Positions 24,501 to 35,300 of a stretch of DNA of 64,000 nt are shown here, one piece after another. The notes beneath the pieces were generated by a model, which was not told the DNA's origin, searched no databases, and saw only the letters and a program-made list of their open reading frames with translations. The DNA is taken from positions 2,681,001 to 2,745,000 of the forward strand of contig NC_081828.1 in assembly GCF_030867095.1 (NCBI RefSeq), read 5' to 3'. Position numbers and translations under genes: made by a program. The stretch's first letter is position 1. Each line of letters starts with the position of its first letter. Origin of the DNA: Alligator mississippiensis (lineage: Eukaryota > Chordata > Crocodylia > Alligatoridae).

Positions 24501-27500
24501 GGGTTACACTGGACTCCACCCCTGCTGTTTGCTGGCAGCGAGAGAAGTGGTAGCCATTAGAATCCAGCATCTCCATATACCTGTTCTGGCCTAGAAAAAT
24601 CAGTTCCCCTGCTGAAGTCACGCACCCCAAATTTGGAGGGCTGATTCTTTGGAAAACGGTGCATTTGGTATGCAAGTAAATACTGTACTGCCAGAGGCAT
24701 AAAGGATGAAGCTACATCTAAGCCTAAAATGGATTTTGTACTTACAGAGGAGGACAGCAGAGGCCACTGTTTCTATGGCTTAAGTACATGCAGCTCAATT
24801 ATGGCACCAAGAAGCATCATAAGGTGACCCGCTGAGCTCCCTCCTAGACGGGAGGTCATGTAGCTGAGGCAGAGCACAATGATGCTTACAGGGAGTTGCA
24901 CTAATGCACCAAACTACTTCTGGATGGAGCAAGCCCAAAGGAAACGTGCTATCTTAGTCTGGTACTGCTTAGGGCTCTACCTGAATGGTACACATACATT
25001 CAATGTGATTTCTTTCCTTTGGGCATTTATCTTTTTTTTCAGTTAAGTCTCACCAGCTCTTCTCCTTCCTCCCACCTATACTCAGGTGGGCTCAGCTAAT
25101 AAGTTTGTTTCCGCTTCGACCAAATCCCACTGCCTTATGCTTTTTCTTGCCAAAAGGAAAAAAAAAACAGGAAACAGTCCTTGTTATGCTAAAAACTTTC
25201 CATCCCATTTCATTCAAAATGAAACGAGTCATTTTCAGGAACTTGTAAGAAAGACAAAAGGAAACAAAGGGCCAGATGCACAGAACAGGTAATGGCCAAG
25301 GCATCAACATCATCCCCTTAGCTAACGGGCTGTTTGTTAGGTCACTCATCCAGGATACAGAGAATCTAGTTCAAGTCCCTTCTTTGCCTTAAGGAGACTG
25401 GAACCCACTTTCCTAACTAGAGTATACCTTAGCTACCGTGTAGTTAGGGTGTTTTGGGGTGTGGTGCTCACTCTCTCCAGTTGCAGCTGCTCTACTTCAT
25501 GCAAAGCAGGCTGGTGCCTAAGCCTTTAACCCGTTCTGAGCCTCTGACCACAGCTAATTTAAGTGACAGACAAAGAAAGAGTAGGACAGAAAAGCAAGAT
25601 GTCTTCAAAGGTGCATTTGCAATGAGTTAGTGGTGGGGGGGGCAGGGTTGAACTGATCTGGGGTCCAGAAACTTTTTTTCCCCCTTACATCAACCTGATC
25701 CTCTGTTTTAGACTTCCCTCCTACCTTAGTCTTTCTCTTTCTACAAGTCAGGAAACTGGTGCAGATTATAAGCTTCTCTGGGGTAGAAACGATGTTTTCA
25801 TTTCCTGTCTAACATATAAAATATGTGCAGTCCATTTATTTAACTTGTAATCACTGAAGAAGTCTTAGAAAACGGCAGCCCCTAAGAGCCAAATTTAGCT
25901 TAAGAACTAAAGGCAACATTCTTTGGTTATCTGCTCCTTGACCAGGGTCTTTTTGCACTGTCAGCACACACAGATCAAATTCCAAATACTTGAGGAACAA
26001 GGCATGCTGTGCAGTATTGGCCCATTAACCCTTTCTCTGTATACCATGCAAGAGAAATCACGTAAGGCACAACGTCAGCTATGCTAGCATGCACTGCGGC
26101 CATTATAAGACAGAAACAGAGAGCAGAAGTGAAAAATGACATCATGTTGTAATCGGTATTTTGGCACGAAGGTTTAGTTGTCCACCTTCTGCACCAAAAC
26201 TGCAGTGCCACTTTAGTATTCAAATCAAAGACTTCATGTTACTACATGCTCTATTAGGTCTGCACTTGAGGATCCATCCAATTGATCCACGAACTATCTT
26301 AGCAGGGTCAAAACACACTGCTAGTAGAAACCCTGGGATTCTCAAAGAAGCCTAAGTGACTTATTAGGTTATTCATTTCCAATGGATGTGGGCACCTAAC
26401 TCCTCTAAGACCTTGTGAAAATCCAAGTACAAAATACCATTTTCAAGGCACAATGAAAACAAGTTGAGTATTAGGAAAAGCTTCCAGACAAGCTGTTAGA
26501 CTGACATAGTCTTTTCCAGGAGGGAAGCCCCAGCCAAAACAGAGTGCTCTGGAGACTACTCTGCATGGAACTATTGTACATTGGCAGAGGAGAATAGGTA
26601 ACCAAATAAGCTTTCCATCTCCAGGATCTCAGATTCCACGCAATACTGCTCTGCTGGGGGATGTGCAATAAGCAAACAGGAGAAATACAACCTAACAATT
26701 GAAAAGACTAGATTTCTGGCCTTCTGCTTCAACAACTGTTTGATACCCTCATTTATCATGACAGGCACACAGGTAGGTTACACAAGATGTAAAACTGAAT
26801 ATAAAAACAGCAAATGGGAAGCTCAGTAAATATCAATCAGAAATCTACAGAATAACTTTGAATTTTTCTGGTGTTTGTAGGAAAGAGGGGTGGATGAACT
26901 TTAAAGGCAACCTGTAAAGTAGGAAAGAACTGTGCATGTGTCCCATTACAAAAATCCAAAAGGGGTTTTCCAGGTTTTTCTTTATTATAGGATAAAACAC
27001 TAAAGCTGGCCCTCATTCAGAATCACTGGATGTTTCTTTGCGGACATACACTACTAGGACAGCCCTTGTTTATCACAGCTACTGAACAGTTGGGAAGACA
27101 AGATTTTAGATCATCATACATTTGAGTTAAAGAGGTATTCCTCAGTCACAAAAAGAAAATGCCAAAATAAAACAAAGAAAGATGAATAAAAATAAAGCTA
27201 ATGGGCAAAATCCCAGATGTCTTTTGTAGGGCACCTGTAAACCTTACTTAGACTAAAACTGCATTGAAAGATTATGTTACATGATTTAGTCTAGTCTTTT
27301 GGGATGGGTCCAAACTATTTTAACCATATTGATGAATCATGTTACAATCTTGTAAGGTAGTCATGTGAACAGCCTAATCCCTGTTATTAGTTCATTTGCC
27401 TTCTGGCACCCTTTGTCTGTCTTGTCTAATTTCGGTGAATTTCTGGACCCCCTAAATCCAACAGACATTAACAAGGTTTAATCTTGTCTGAGGATAAAAC

Positions 27501-30500
27501 CAAAATGTATGGTCACAGGTGAGCGTTAAGTTACAATGCAATACACTGATAGTTTTAGCAATAGACAGGTCTTAACCCTAAAGCTCCCATGCAAATGCAT
27601 TAGCTCTGACTTGCTATTTACATTTCTTTCTTCCTTTATTTGTTGGCTATTTCCACAAAATGCTCACTCCACATGCAGTGTGCTAACCCAACGGAAAGCT
27701 CCTGTACCTTGGAAGGAGGAGCTGCAGGTTTAGGAACTAGATTTTTGTAGACACTTGGGACAATGGTGGTAGTCTTGTTGCCATTTGCCAGATGTGGAAC
27801 AGGTGATGTAAATGCAGCTGAGAAGGCGGCAGCAGGATCCTCTTTAGAAACCTTTTTGATGACCAGCATCTTGGTAGGTTGCTTGGCACTAGGAGGGTTT
27901 TCTATAAAAGCACAAAGGGAGAAAAACCTCAGAAAAAAAAGAAAGAAACCTCAGGAATTTGATAATACTTTGTTCTCTCTCCACTTCAAATCCCCCTTTC
28001 AGAAGCAAAGATGCTGGGAGAGTTCTCTGCTGGTGCTGCTATTGGCAAGTCTGGTGCTGGTTTTCAAGCAAAGAGATTACTGTATTGAAGAAAAAACAGA
28101 AAAGTCTGGTATTTTCTCCACTTGAATCAACCCATGGGAGCCCCTCTTGATTTAGCAAAAAAAGATAATGCTTGAGATAATAACAATTAATAGCCTCCTG
28201 GACTCAGGGAGGGTATGGACATACGTACTAGTATTTGTTCTGCGCAATTAGAGCAGTGAATCTCAACCAGGGTGCTGCAAGATCCTTTTATGAGTGCCAG
28301 AGGATGCTGTGCAATTTTAACCCTGTTAGGTTTCAAAACTCCTACACATGATTCACAAGAGGAACTCAGAGGTTTCAAATAAGAATCCATGTCAAAACAT
28401 TCTCACTTGTTGAGGTATTTCTGAGTTCACTGCAAGAAAAGAATTGCTCTATTATTTTTGAGTGAAAACTAAGAGCTAGCATTTTCCAAGGGATACCTTG
28501 AATCTAACAAGATTGAGACTGGGTGAACCAGAGAAGCATTTTATGTTAATTCACTAACACAGCAAGAGAAATAAGAGAAAAAAATCATACTTTACTGTCT
28601 AATCATTTGCCACCTGCCACAGGCAACACAAGTTCTCAATACCAGTAAATTGTGAAAAACTATAGCAAGGTAAACAGTTAAATGATTCAACCTTTTTCAG
28701 TAGCAGCTGATCTTGCTATTATATTGAGGAAAGATGATGAATATCTGAATCAAATTTGCAAAAAAGAACAGAACCTGGATCTTGAATCTATTTTTCTGCT
28801 CTACCAGAGAGCATCTGTTTTCTATGTACTAATATAAACGCCTCACTTACCCCACACTCCAGAAGGTGTCCCTAAAGGTTTGCTCTGGTTATTCTGTTTC
28901 CCAGCTTCTGGATTCAAAGATGGCTGTTAAAAAAATCCACAGTTGGAAATATTAAAAGACTGCATATCAAAGACACATGTACTGTGTTGGGAAGAAATTA
29001 AACTCAACAAACCAGAGGTCCTGTTTTAAAGTACTTTTACTAAACATTTAAGATATTACCCAGAATTAAATACATATTTATCTGCAGAGCTCCAGGCACT
29101 GCAGGGGTGTATTGTTAGTGCACGCACTGCTTCGAGTCCAATTCCTCATACCAGTTGCACACACAGTGCCCCACATATTTTATATATGATAGACATCTAT
29201 CACTGCACCGATATGATAATAATATCAAGAACGTATAACCTTGAATTTGATGGAGAAAATGAATATAAGCATTTATGTAGACAAGAAAGGAAAGCTGCAT
29301 TTAAGTGTTGTTCAAATTCTGACAGCATTTCAAGAGTTCATATTTTAGGCAGATATTACCACAGTAGGGCATGTTCGTTCTAACCTGACTTTTGATTTTG
29401 GTTCACAGTCTAACTTACTATAATGATTATGGATTTGTCCAAGTTAGGGGAGGAAAACAAATCCGACCCCCACAACACTCCCCCTCCCCCCCAAAAAAGA
29501 AAAAGTACCCACTGATAAAAGACCCCCAGCTAATTAGCTACTACCATGTCTTGCTATTTTTTGAAACAGATGATTGAACATTCAAAACCAAATGAATTTT
29601 CTCCTCATTCTGATACAATTTTATGTATTAGCCACTATGATTATTATAAGTAAAGCTTCTACCCATTAGCTTCTGAGAAAGCTAACATTCCTACTTTAAA
29701 AGCTGGGGGAAAATTATACTGGATCTTACCATAAGTAACAACCTTAGCTTAAAAAAAAATTCCCAGGCACTCACAAAGTACCCCAGAAGTGGCATTTAAA
29801 CTAAAACCTTGTGGGAGATATCATGGCACTTTTAGCAGATTAAGGTGCCAAAAAAAGCCGTATTTGCCTTGGATACAAGCATACCTATGTGTGATACATC
29901 CTTATTATCACCCTTTTGGGGTCTGGCTGATGGGAGAGGCTTGCGTATCACAATACTGTCTTCAGTATACAACATCAATCTGATAAAAATATGATGACAA
30001 TGTCCAACCCACAATTCAATGTCAAGAACTCCTCAGGAATTTGGGAAAACATTTAAAAGCCCCTAAGCACTACCTTCAGGATCATTCCAATAAAAACTAG
30101 AATGATCCCAGAAAGCATGGAAAAGAATGAAACGGCAGACCCCTGTCACCTACTGACGGTACCAAAATGAGCCCTGGAAAGCTATTTCTCATGGGTGACA
30201 CCTTTAATGAGGAGCCACAACTTACAAAGTCTTCTTCTTCAAACTGCAACTTCTCCTTCTCTTCCTTCTTCTCTTCCCTGGCTTCAGCAGGCAGCTTCTC
30301 TTGAAAGGCAGAACTTTTCCGAGAGTGGAAGTTGCCATTCCAGTGGCGATGGGCTCCACTTCCTCCTCCACCACGCTGGTTCATGCCATCATGACCCCGC
30401 GAAGGGCCATGCCAGCCAGGCTGACTGCCGGATAGCCCAACATGAGCTCCTTTAGAAACCCCGGAATCTACAGAGTCATGGCGAAGCAGGGAGGGCTGAT

Positions 30501-32312
30501 GCCAGCAATCTAAATGAAGGGATTAAAGAGATCAATGCTGCCAGCAAAAATCCAAAAAGCGTGAAGAACAGCCTCCGCCCCCCACCTCCCGTGGGGCCGG
30601 GTGAAGCTCCCTTTCCCCCCTTGCAGGGCCAGCGTCAGGCCAGGCTGCCTCTGCCCCCCTGTGTGTGGCTGGAAGGTGGCCCCCGTGCTGTGCTGTACCA
30701 CATCCGTGCCAGGCCCATGATTAGTCCAGGCACTGTCCATTCAGCCTGTCTGGGAAAAATGCTGGGCACCACTATTATAGAGCACACGGATCCCTTACCT
30801 CCCGCAGTTCTGAGAGGCCCATTATTGAAAAATCCATCAGAGGAGTTGTGTCGTCTGCGGCTCACGCCAAAGCGGCTCTCTCCCCGGGGAAGATGCTCTC
30901 CATGTTTCTCAAAGGTGGCTGCAGGGGACTATAGGAAGTTAAAAAAAAGAAAAAAAAGGATTAAATGAATAAGCATTCTCTAGGTCACCCTAGGAATCTG
31001 TTACCAGTGAAATAACGCTGCTAATCTAAAGAGACATCTCTGCATTAGTTTCTAGTAATTAGAACAACAGTTGCTAAGATGACAAATGTAGGAATATTCA
31101 TATGAGTGCCACAAACTTGCACGTGGCTGTACATTATCACCTCACCAAAAAAAGAGGGAGGCTCTTATAGCAGCTTTCCTTGCACAATTTTTGCAAAACA
31201 CATGCAATGCTTTCATCAGAGTCCATTTAAGGAATTTTACAACAATGCACTGCATGTTTCTAATCCCACAGAAGTGCTCAATCTCTAAAAACCACCAATG
31301 TTGATGGAGGAACAAAACCGGAGTTGTGCAAGGCCCACTCAGAAACTGCCTAGAAATTAAAAATACTTCACATGAGATGGTAAAAGGATCCTGGGTTCAG
31401 ACAGCGCGGAGGCTACAGAAGTTACAAGCTTTCAGCATGAATCATCTGTTCCAAGTTCCAAAGCATTTCCCTACCGTTCCCTACTCTACAAGATTAAAGA
31501 GCCACATCAATGTATTGCACATTTGGAAGTTATTTTTGCCCACTTTAGTTGAAATGTGAAGATGAAAGCAGTTTCATTCCTGATTCCTTTGCTCTTTAGC
31601 AACCTCATTCACTCTCGCAAAGATTCTCTGCACAGCTACTCTCACGCACAAGCAATGCAAGCTCCCACCCGAGGTCCCAAACAGACTCAGACCTTTAGGG
31701 GCGAGCGTGATCTTCCCTTCAGATCCTGTTAGCAGCAAGCAAGGCATCACAACCTAACCCCTTCCTGGTGAGATTCCACATGAAAAGCCACCCTAATGAA
31801 GGTACAGGATTCTAAGATGGAAATGAATGTCCCATTACTGGTGAGTTGCTTAACAATACCACGTTTTGAAAAGTCCAAAACAGGAAACGCTAAAAATTAC
31901 ACTCAAATTTGTACACTGCAAGCCAAGTTTTGAGGTACCTCTTTATATAAATTCCCCATGTCTACCAAACCTGGGCAGATAAAATTAACACAATAATTGT
32001 GCAAGGAAGTAAAAAATAAGAAAAAGAAAAAAAAAAAGGTAACTCTCTCTCCAAGGCAGGGAGCATAATTTGCTGAAAAAAGGTAGAAGAACAGATTTTG
32101 CATTAGCTTCCTTAAAAAGGCTACACACGAGGATTGAAGAATACTCTAAACCAGAAAGGCAGCCATGTTCAGTCCGGTAGGATGTTGGGCCCAGCTTGCC
32201 GTGGCCATGTACAGTAAGTATTAGGTTTCCAGTGCTCTGAACAGCAAGTTACCTTGGTTGACTGTGGCGTTGAGAAGTTAAGCCAGGCAGGAACAAAGTC
32301 ATGCTGCGCCAT
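15389..32312 (-). CDS. GPBP1L1: GPBP1L1, GC-rich promoter-binding protein 1-like 1 (vasculin-like)
   Basis: Ten coding exons join with consistent phases into 471 codons plus stop: 32312-32253, 30928-30799, 30509-30226, 28923-28851, 27901-27708, 23360-23220, 19363-19205, 18026-17902, 15885-15783 and 15535-15389. The protein opens MAQHDFVPAWLNFSTPQS and carries SRRRHNSSDGFFNNGPL, EKLQFEEEDFPSLNPEAGK, KMLVIKKVSKEDPAAAF, PIEITSSRLTKL, EAEHRLLKEMGWQEY and an acidic/serine tail SDTETSSSETSDDDA. These are diagnostic of the vasculin family and closer to GPBP1L1 than to GPBP1 (FFNNGPLRTAG, SKEDPAAAFSAAF). Mammalian GPBP1L1 is about 474 residues. The family is proposed to bind GC-rich promoters in the nucleus and activate transcription. 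A noncoding first exon lies at the CpG island near 54.75 kb. Confidence 0.97.
15783..15885 (-). CDS. GPBP1L1: GPBP1L1 coding exon 9
   Basis: Acceptor AATGGACCAG after a long T-tract, donor GTATGT. It encodes LLKEMGWQEYPENEENYLPL and TEDELKEFQVKSEQ, the most conserved C-terminal motif of vasculins. Confidence 0.96.
16434..17035. other. GC-rich island inside a GPBP1L1 intron
   Basis: A roughly 600-base CpG-containing block lies in otherwise AT-rich intronic DNA between coding exons 9 and 8. It contains partly repeated phrases (CTCAGCAGCAGGTTGTTCCC near 16480 and CTTCAGCAGCAGTTTGTCCC near 16830). This points to an inserted GC-rich element with internal duplication rather than a promoter, but I cannot name it. 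Confidence 0.4.
17036..17150 (-). repeat. CCCACC-type low-complexity tract, G-rich on the GPBP1L1 sense strand
   Basis: The plus strand is an irregular run of CCCACC, CCCCAC and CCATACCC words. The minus strand, which is the pre-mRNA sense strand, therefore has many GGG and GGGG runs spaced by 1-7 bases. Confidence 0.75.
17902..18026 (-). CDS. GPBP1L1: GPBP1L1 coding exon 8
   Basis: Acceptor GTTTTTCTTTAG and donor GTGAGAAG. It encodes VEGNSTPEPKENWEENCHQN and an acidic segment ending SHSLEAEH plus two bases. Confidence 0.95.
19205..19363 (-). CDS. GPBP1L1: GPBP1L1 coding exon 7
   Basis: Acceptor TTCTCTGTCCAG and donor GTAAGAAA. It encodes SPSSTTPPIEITSSRLTKLM and KKSEFLKALKDDRNG. The SRLTKL..RR.TDKKSEFLK block is a core family motif. 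Confidence 0.97.
23220..23360 (-). CDS. GPBP1L1: GPBP1L1 coding exon 6
   Basis: Acceptor CTTCCCTATAG and donor GTAAGAAG. Forty-seven codons in phase 0 with PSPWKSNRSEHKPGSLSS and DSAFTSPVSVTKPAVLASG. Confidence 0.96.
24256..24679. mobile_element. Nonautonomous DNA transposon with terminal inverted repeats
   Basis: TACTGTATTTTCCTGCATA at the left end is matched (16 of 19) by the reverse complement of TATGCAAGTAAATACTGTA at the right end. They enclose about 424 bases without a coding frame. No convincing target duplication is visible, so the superfamily is unassigned. Confidence 0.5.
27708..27901 (-). CDS. GPBP1L1: GPBP1L1 coding exon 5
   Basis: Acceptor GCTTTTATAG and donor GTACAGG. It encodes KMLVIKKVSKEDPAAAFSAA and IVPSVYKNLVPKPAAPPSK. 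The SVYK.LVPKPA.PP motif is shared by both vasculin paralogues. Confidence 0.97.
28254..28520. mobile_element. hAT-like MITE, family A, copy 1
   Basis: It begins CAGTGAATCTCAACCAGGGTG, close to the common hAT end CAGNGGTTCTCAACC. It shares its 3' part, GTGAAAACTAAGAGCTAGCA, with the copy at 41499-41791. No clear target duplication remains. Confidence 0.65.
28851..28923 (-). CDS. GPBP1L1: GPBP1L1 coding exon 4
   Basis: Acceptor TTTTTTTAACAG and donor GTAAGTG. Twenty-four codons plus one base, PSLNPEAGKQNNQSKPLGTP then SGVW. It completes the EEEDFPSLNPE motif begun in exon 3. Confidence 0.95.
30226..30509 (-). CDS. GPBP1L1: GPBP1L1 coding exon 3
   Basis: Acceptor CCTTCATTTAG and donor GTAAGTTG. 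It encodes WHQPSLLRHDSVDSGVSKG, a Gly/His/Arg-rich middle (NQRGGGGSGAHRHWNGNF) and an acidic end EKLQFEEEDF. Confidence 0.97.
30550..30776. mobile_element. Candidate GC-rich hAT-like insertion in a GPBP1L1 intron
   Basis: A GC-rich block ends ATGCTGGGCACCACT, the reverse complement of an AGTGGTGCCCAGCAT end typical of hAT MITEs. The left end CAGCAAAAATCC is a poor match. It lies between coding exons 3 and 2. Confidence 0.35.
30799..30928 (-). CDS. GPBP1L1: GPBP1L1 coding exon 2
   Basis: Acceptor CTTCCTATAG and donor GTAAGGG. It encodes SPAATFEKHGEHLPRGESRF and GVSRRRHNSSDGFFNNGPLR. The SRRRHNSSDGF core is diagnostic. Confidence 0.97.
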
Positions 32313-32367
32313 TTAGGTCCAGTGTCTCCCTTCAATAAAGTGAGGCATCAAACCTCATGGCCAGGAT
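32253..32367 (-). CDS. GPBP1L1: GPBP1L1 exon 2: 55-nt 5' UTR plus first coding segment
   Basis: A plausible acceptor CTTTCCACTTGTAG precedes 32367. Coding starts at ATG 32312-32310 and encodes MAQHDFVPAWLNFSTPQSTK up to donor GTAACT. The MAQHDF..AWLNF start is the invariant vasculin N-terminus. The 5' UTR part holds two short upstream ORFs. Confidence 0.95.
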
Positions 32368-35300
32368 CTACAAGTGGAAAGAAGAACATTGACCCGGCCA
32401 TCAAATCTGTCAGACTTCCCCACATTTGGAATAACTGCACAACACCACCAGCTATGGCCCTGGCTATGGTGAACAGAAGAAATGTGTCAGTATCCCTCTT
32501 TAAAGCAACTTTTACTAGAAAGCTGCCAACACCGTTTCCCCAGCCAGAATAATCAAGGCCCTTAAAACTTCCAATTATTTCCTGTTTACAACAGCAGCTA
32601 ACAAGGCTCCCATAACACTCCTGAGGGGAAGGATAGGCAGGTAGAAAGGCTACTGAACAAATGCCAAGGAAACAAAACATGTGTTGTATAAACATGTATG
32701 CAAAACGGCACACATGCTAATTTGTGGATCTGCTCCTCCTTGTACAAGGTTCAGCCCCGTATTGCTTGCGATTTGCTTTACCAAGTGAGTAATCATATCA
32801 AAACCACTGAGCTGCCCAAAAGTGCACTAGTTATGTACAGATTAGTCCTGTAGGAGAAGTCGAATCTAACAACCGCCCCATTTTAAGGCCCCCAAAGCGC
32901 TAGACATCCCCCAACTACAGTATCTACCATGCTGTCTCCGTAGAGGGAGTTTAAAATGCCCCAAGAACAGGATCCAAGTTGGAGAGAAGACAAAGCAACG
33001 CCTATAATTGAACTGTCACCAACACTAGGGACCAGCTGACATGGAGCTGAGGATCTGAATACTCTGAAGCAAGGAAAAGTTACCTTTGTAACGATGCCTG
33101 GCACAACGCTCGCTGTACATTACACTAACAGGCATCGTTCCCCCGTTTCTTCTGAATTACATTTCATGGAGGTTCTCAAGGTTCCCTCACTTTCCTTTTG
33201 CTTCACATCCCCTTAACGATCTGCATTACCCAAGTCCATTTGATAGGAAAGGGATGAGTGATCACTTACCCAAGAGCTTGGCCTCTGCAGTCCAATTCTC
33301 TTGTTTTTTTCTGTCTATCACTCTGGTCTTCAAGTCCCTTCCTTCTCCAGGATGCAGTTATGCCAATCTTGAAGCAACAGTGCGTCTCGAAGCAGTGCAC
33401 GAGAAGCCGCACTGCGTGCTGACTGCACCGTTCACCCCCTCAGCTACTCATCTTAATATGTGTCTACACTCACACTACGAAAAAAAATACCTAAAAAGGT
33501 AATTTACATAAAAAAAAAGTCACGACCACGTTCACCTCATTAAATTTCCTCTGGTTGTGGTGCTATGGAACTCGAGATTTTTACATTACAGAAGCGTGTG
33601 TGTCAGGTTTGCACAACAACATTTAGAGCAACACCATGGTTAATACTGAGCAGATCCACCCAAGTCTGCTGAATTATTCATTGTTTGAAGCAGAGCAGTT
33701 AAAGCATAGGGGGGAGGCGGGGGTGGGCAGGGGAAACAACGTTATAGAAAAATCTTTTCCCCAAATTCTGAGATTAAGTGGGAAACATCTGGCCAAATGC
33801 TCTTAAAATATAAGCTTCGTTTTCATCACACATACAGTTGCTAAAAAAATTCACGGTGTTAATGTTCTTAAAAATAAATGATTTTTCGATGTATTCTGCA
33901 CTTCATGGAACTGTTAGTTTCCACTCAAAGACACTAAATGCTATTGATGGGAAGCTCATAGGCGGTCACAACTGTTTGGCTCTCTGCTGGTTCACCATTT
34001 ACATGCTGAACTAGAAGTAAAATTAACAGGAAGGTGCCAGGTCCAAAAGTAATCTTCTCTCTTCTTAAGCTTTTCTTCTGGGTGCTGCTGCTGCAAGAGG
34101 AGGAAGAGTTATCCAACAAGGGCTTCTTGTTCTATGTTGAAGAGCTCACTTTTGGATTATAGTCCTCTTCCATCAACGAGTGGTGGAATACAGGAACTAA
34201 ACACTACAAAGGAAAAACAGACACGTATCAGTACAATATACTTTCCATTTTGGATATGGATTACGGAAGGAAAACAGCACAAGGTAGTACGAGTAGCTGA
34301 ACATGATAAAGCAGTTGCTAGAATTGTTTTCAGTCCACCTACAGAAAACCAAAACGCATGCATCCACACAAGATATTTTCACCTAGGCGCCACATAAAAA
34401 TGTGCAACCACTGTCAACACTACTACAAACACTCCCCTCCCCGTTCACCAGATCTCAGTGCTGCGCTGAGTACAAAATGCTCTTAGCTGCGTGTGGCCAC
34501 ACGAACGGGCACAAATGAGGAAAAGGGGATTCTAAAACTGCATAGAAACAATTCTTATAACGCTCTGAGATCCAGCCAAATATCAAGGCCCTTCCCCTCC
34601 ATCTAATAACATACAAGGGGAGCAGGAAAGGCTAATCACCCCACATGATTTGCCTCTGATGCTGTTAGGATACTTCTTAATTGTTGCTGCCACTTGGTCC
34701 CTTTGAGCAGGGCCAGGCAAGCATGGAGATGCCCCTTGACCCAACACAAGAAAACTCTCCTACATGGTCACAGGCCCTGGCATAATAAGGCCCAGGCCCT
34801 GACCCTGACTGGGGTCTTTGGATGCTATAGCAGCGAGGGATTCCAACACATTTACTATTTCCCTGGGATCCTCACGAAAAATCAAAGGGCCGAGGTAACG
34901 GTGGGCAATTCTAGCCCACAAGCTCAAAACAAATACAGCATCGGCTGTTCAATGGGTCACAGTAATAAGACAGAATTAACAGAAAAGTTTTAACGAGAGC
35001 TTAAATACTCTGCCCAGGCGATAAAACCCAGAAAAAACATCCCGCAAACAGTGACAACAGTGTTCACGTACCAATGGCTGCTACCTGTAATGAAGTAAAA
35101 CCTTCCCAAATCACCCACTTCCGTGCACACTATGAAGGGAAGCTTATCACCTGCTGCAGAGAGACTAGATTTTCTCTCTACCCTTCTGCCCAGAGCACCG
35201 GAGGGGTGTGAGCCAGCCAGCCACGTCTGAACCATGCGAGGTGAGCAAGGGATGGCTTATGCAACGCAGTAGACATCAAAGCATTCATTACTGTACTCTC

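Noticed and set aside
15389..32312. GPBP1 (vasculin) rather than GPBP1L1
   Set aside because: The GPBP1L1-specific segments FFNNGPLRTAG, VSKEDPAAAFSAAF and STTPPIEI are present, and the locus has the GPBP1L1 neighbours.
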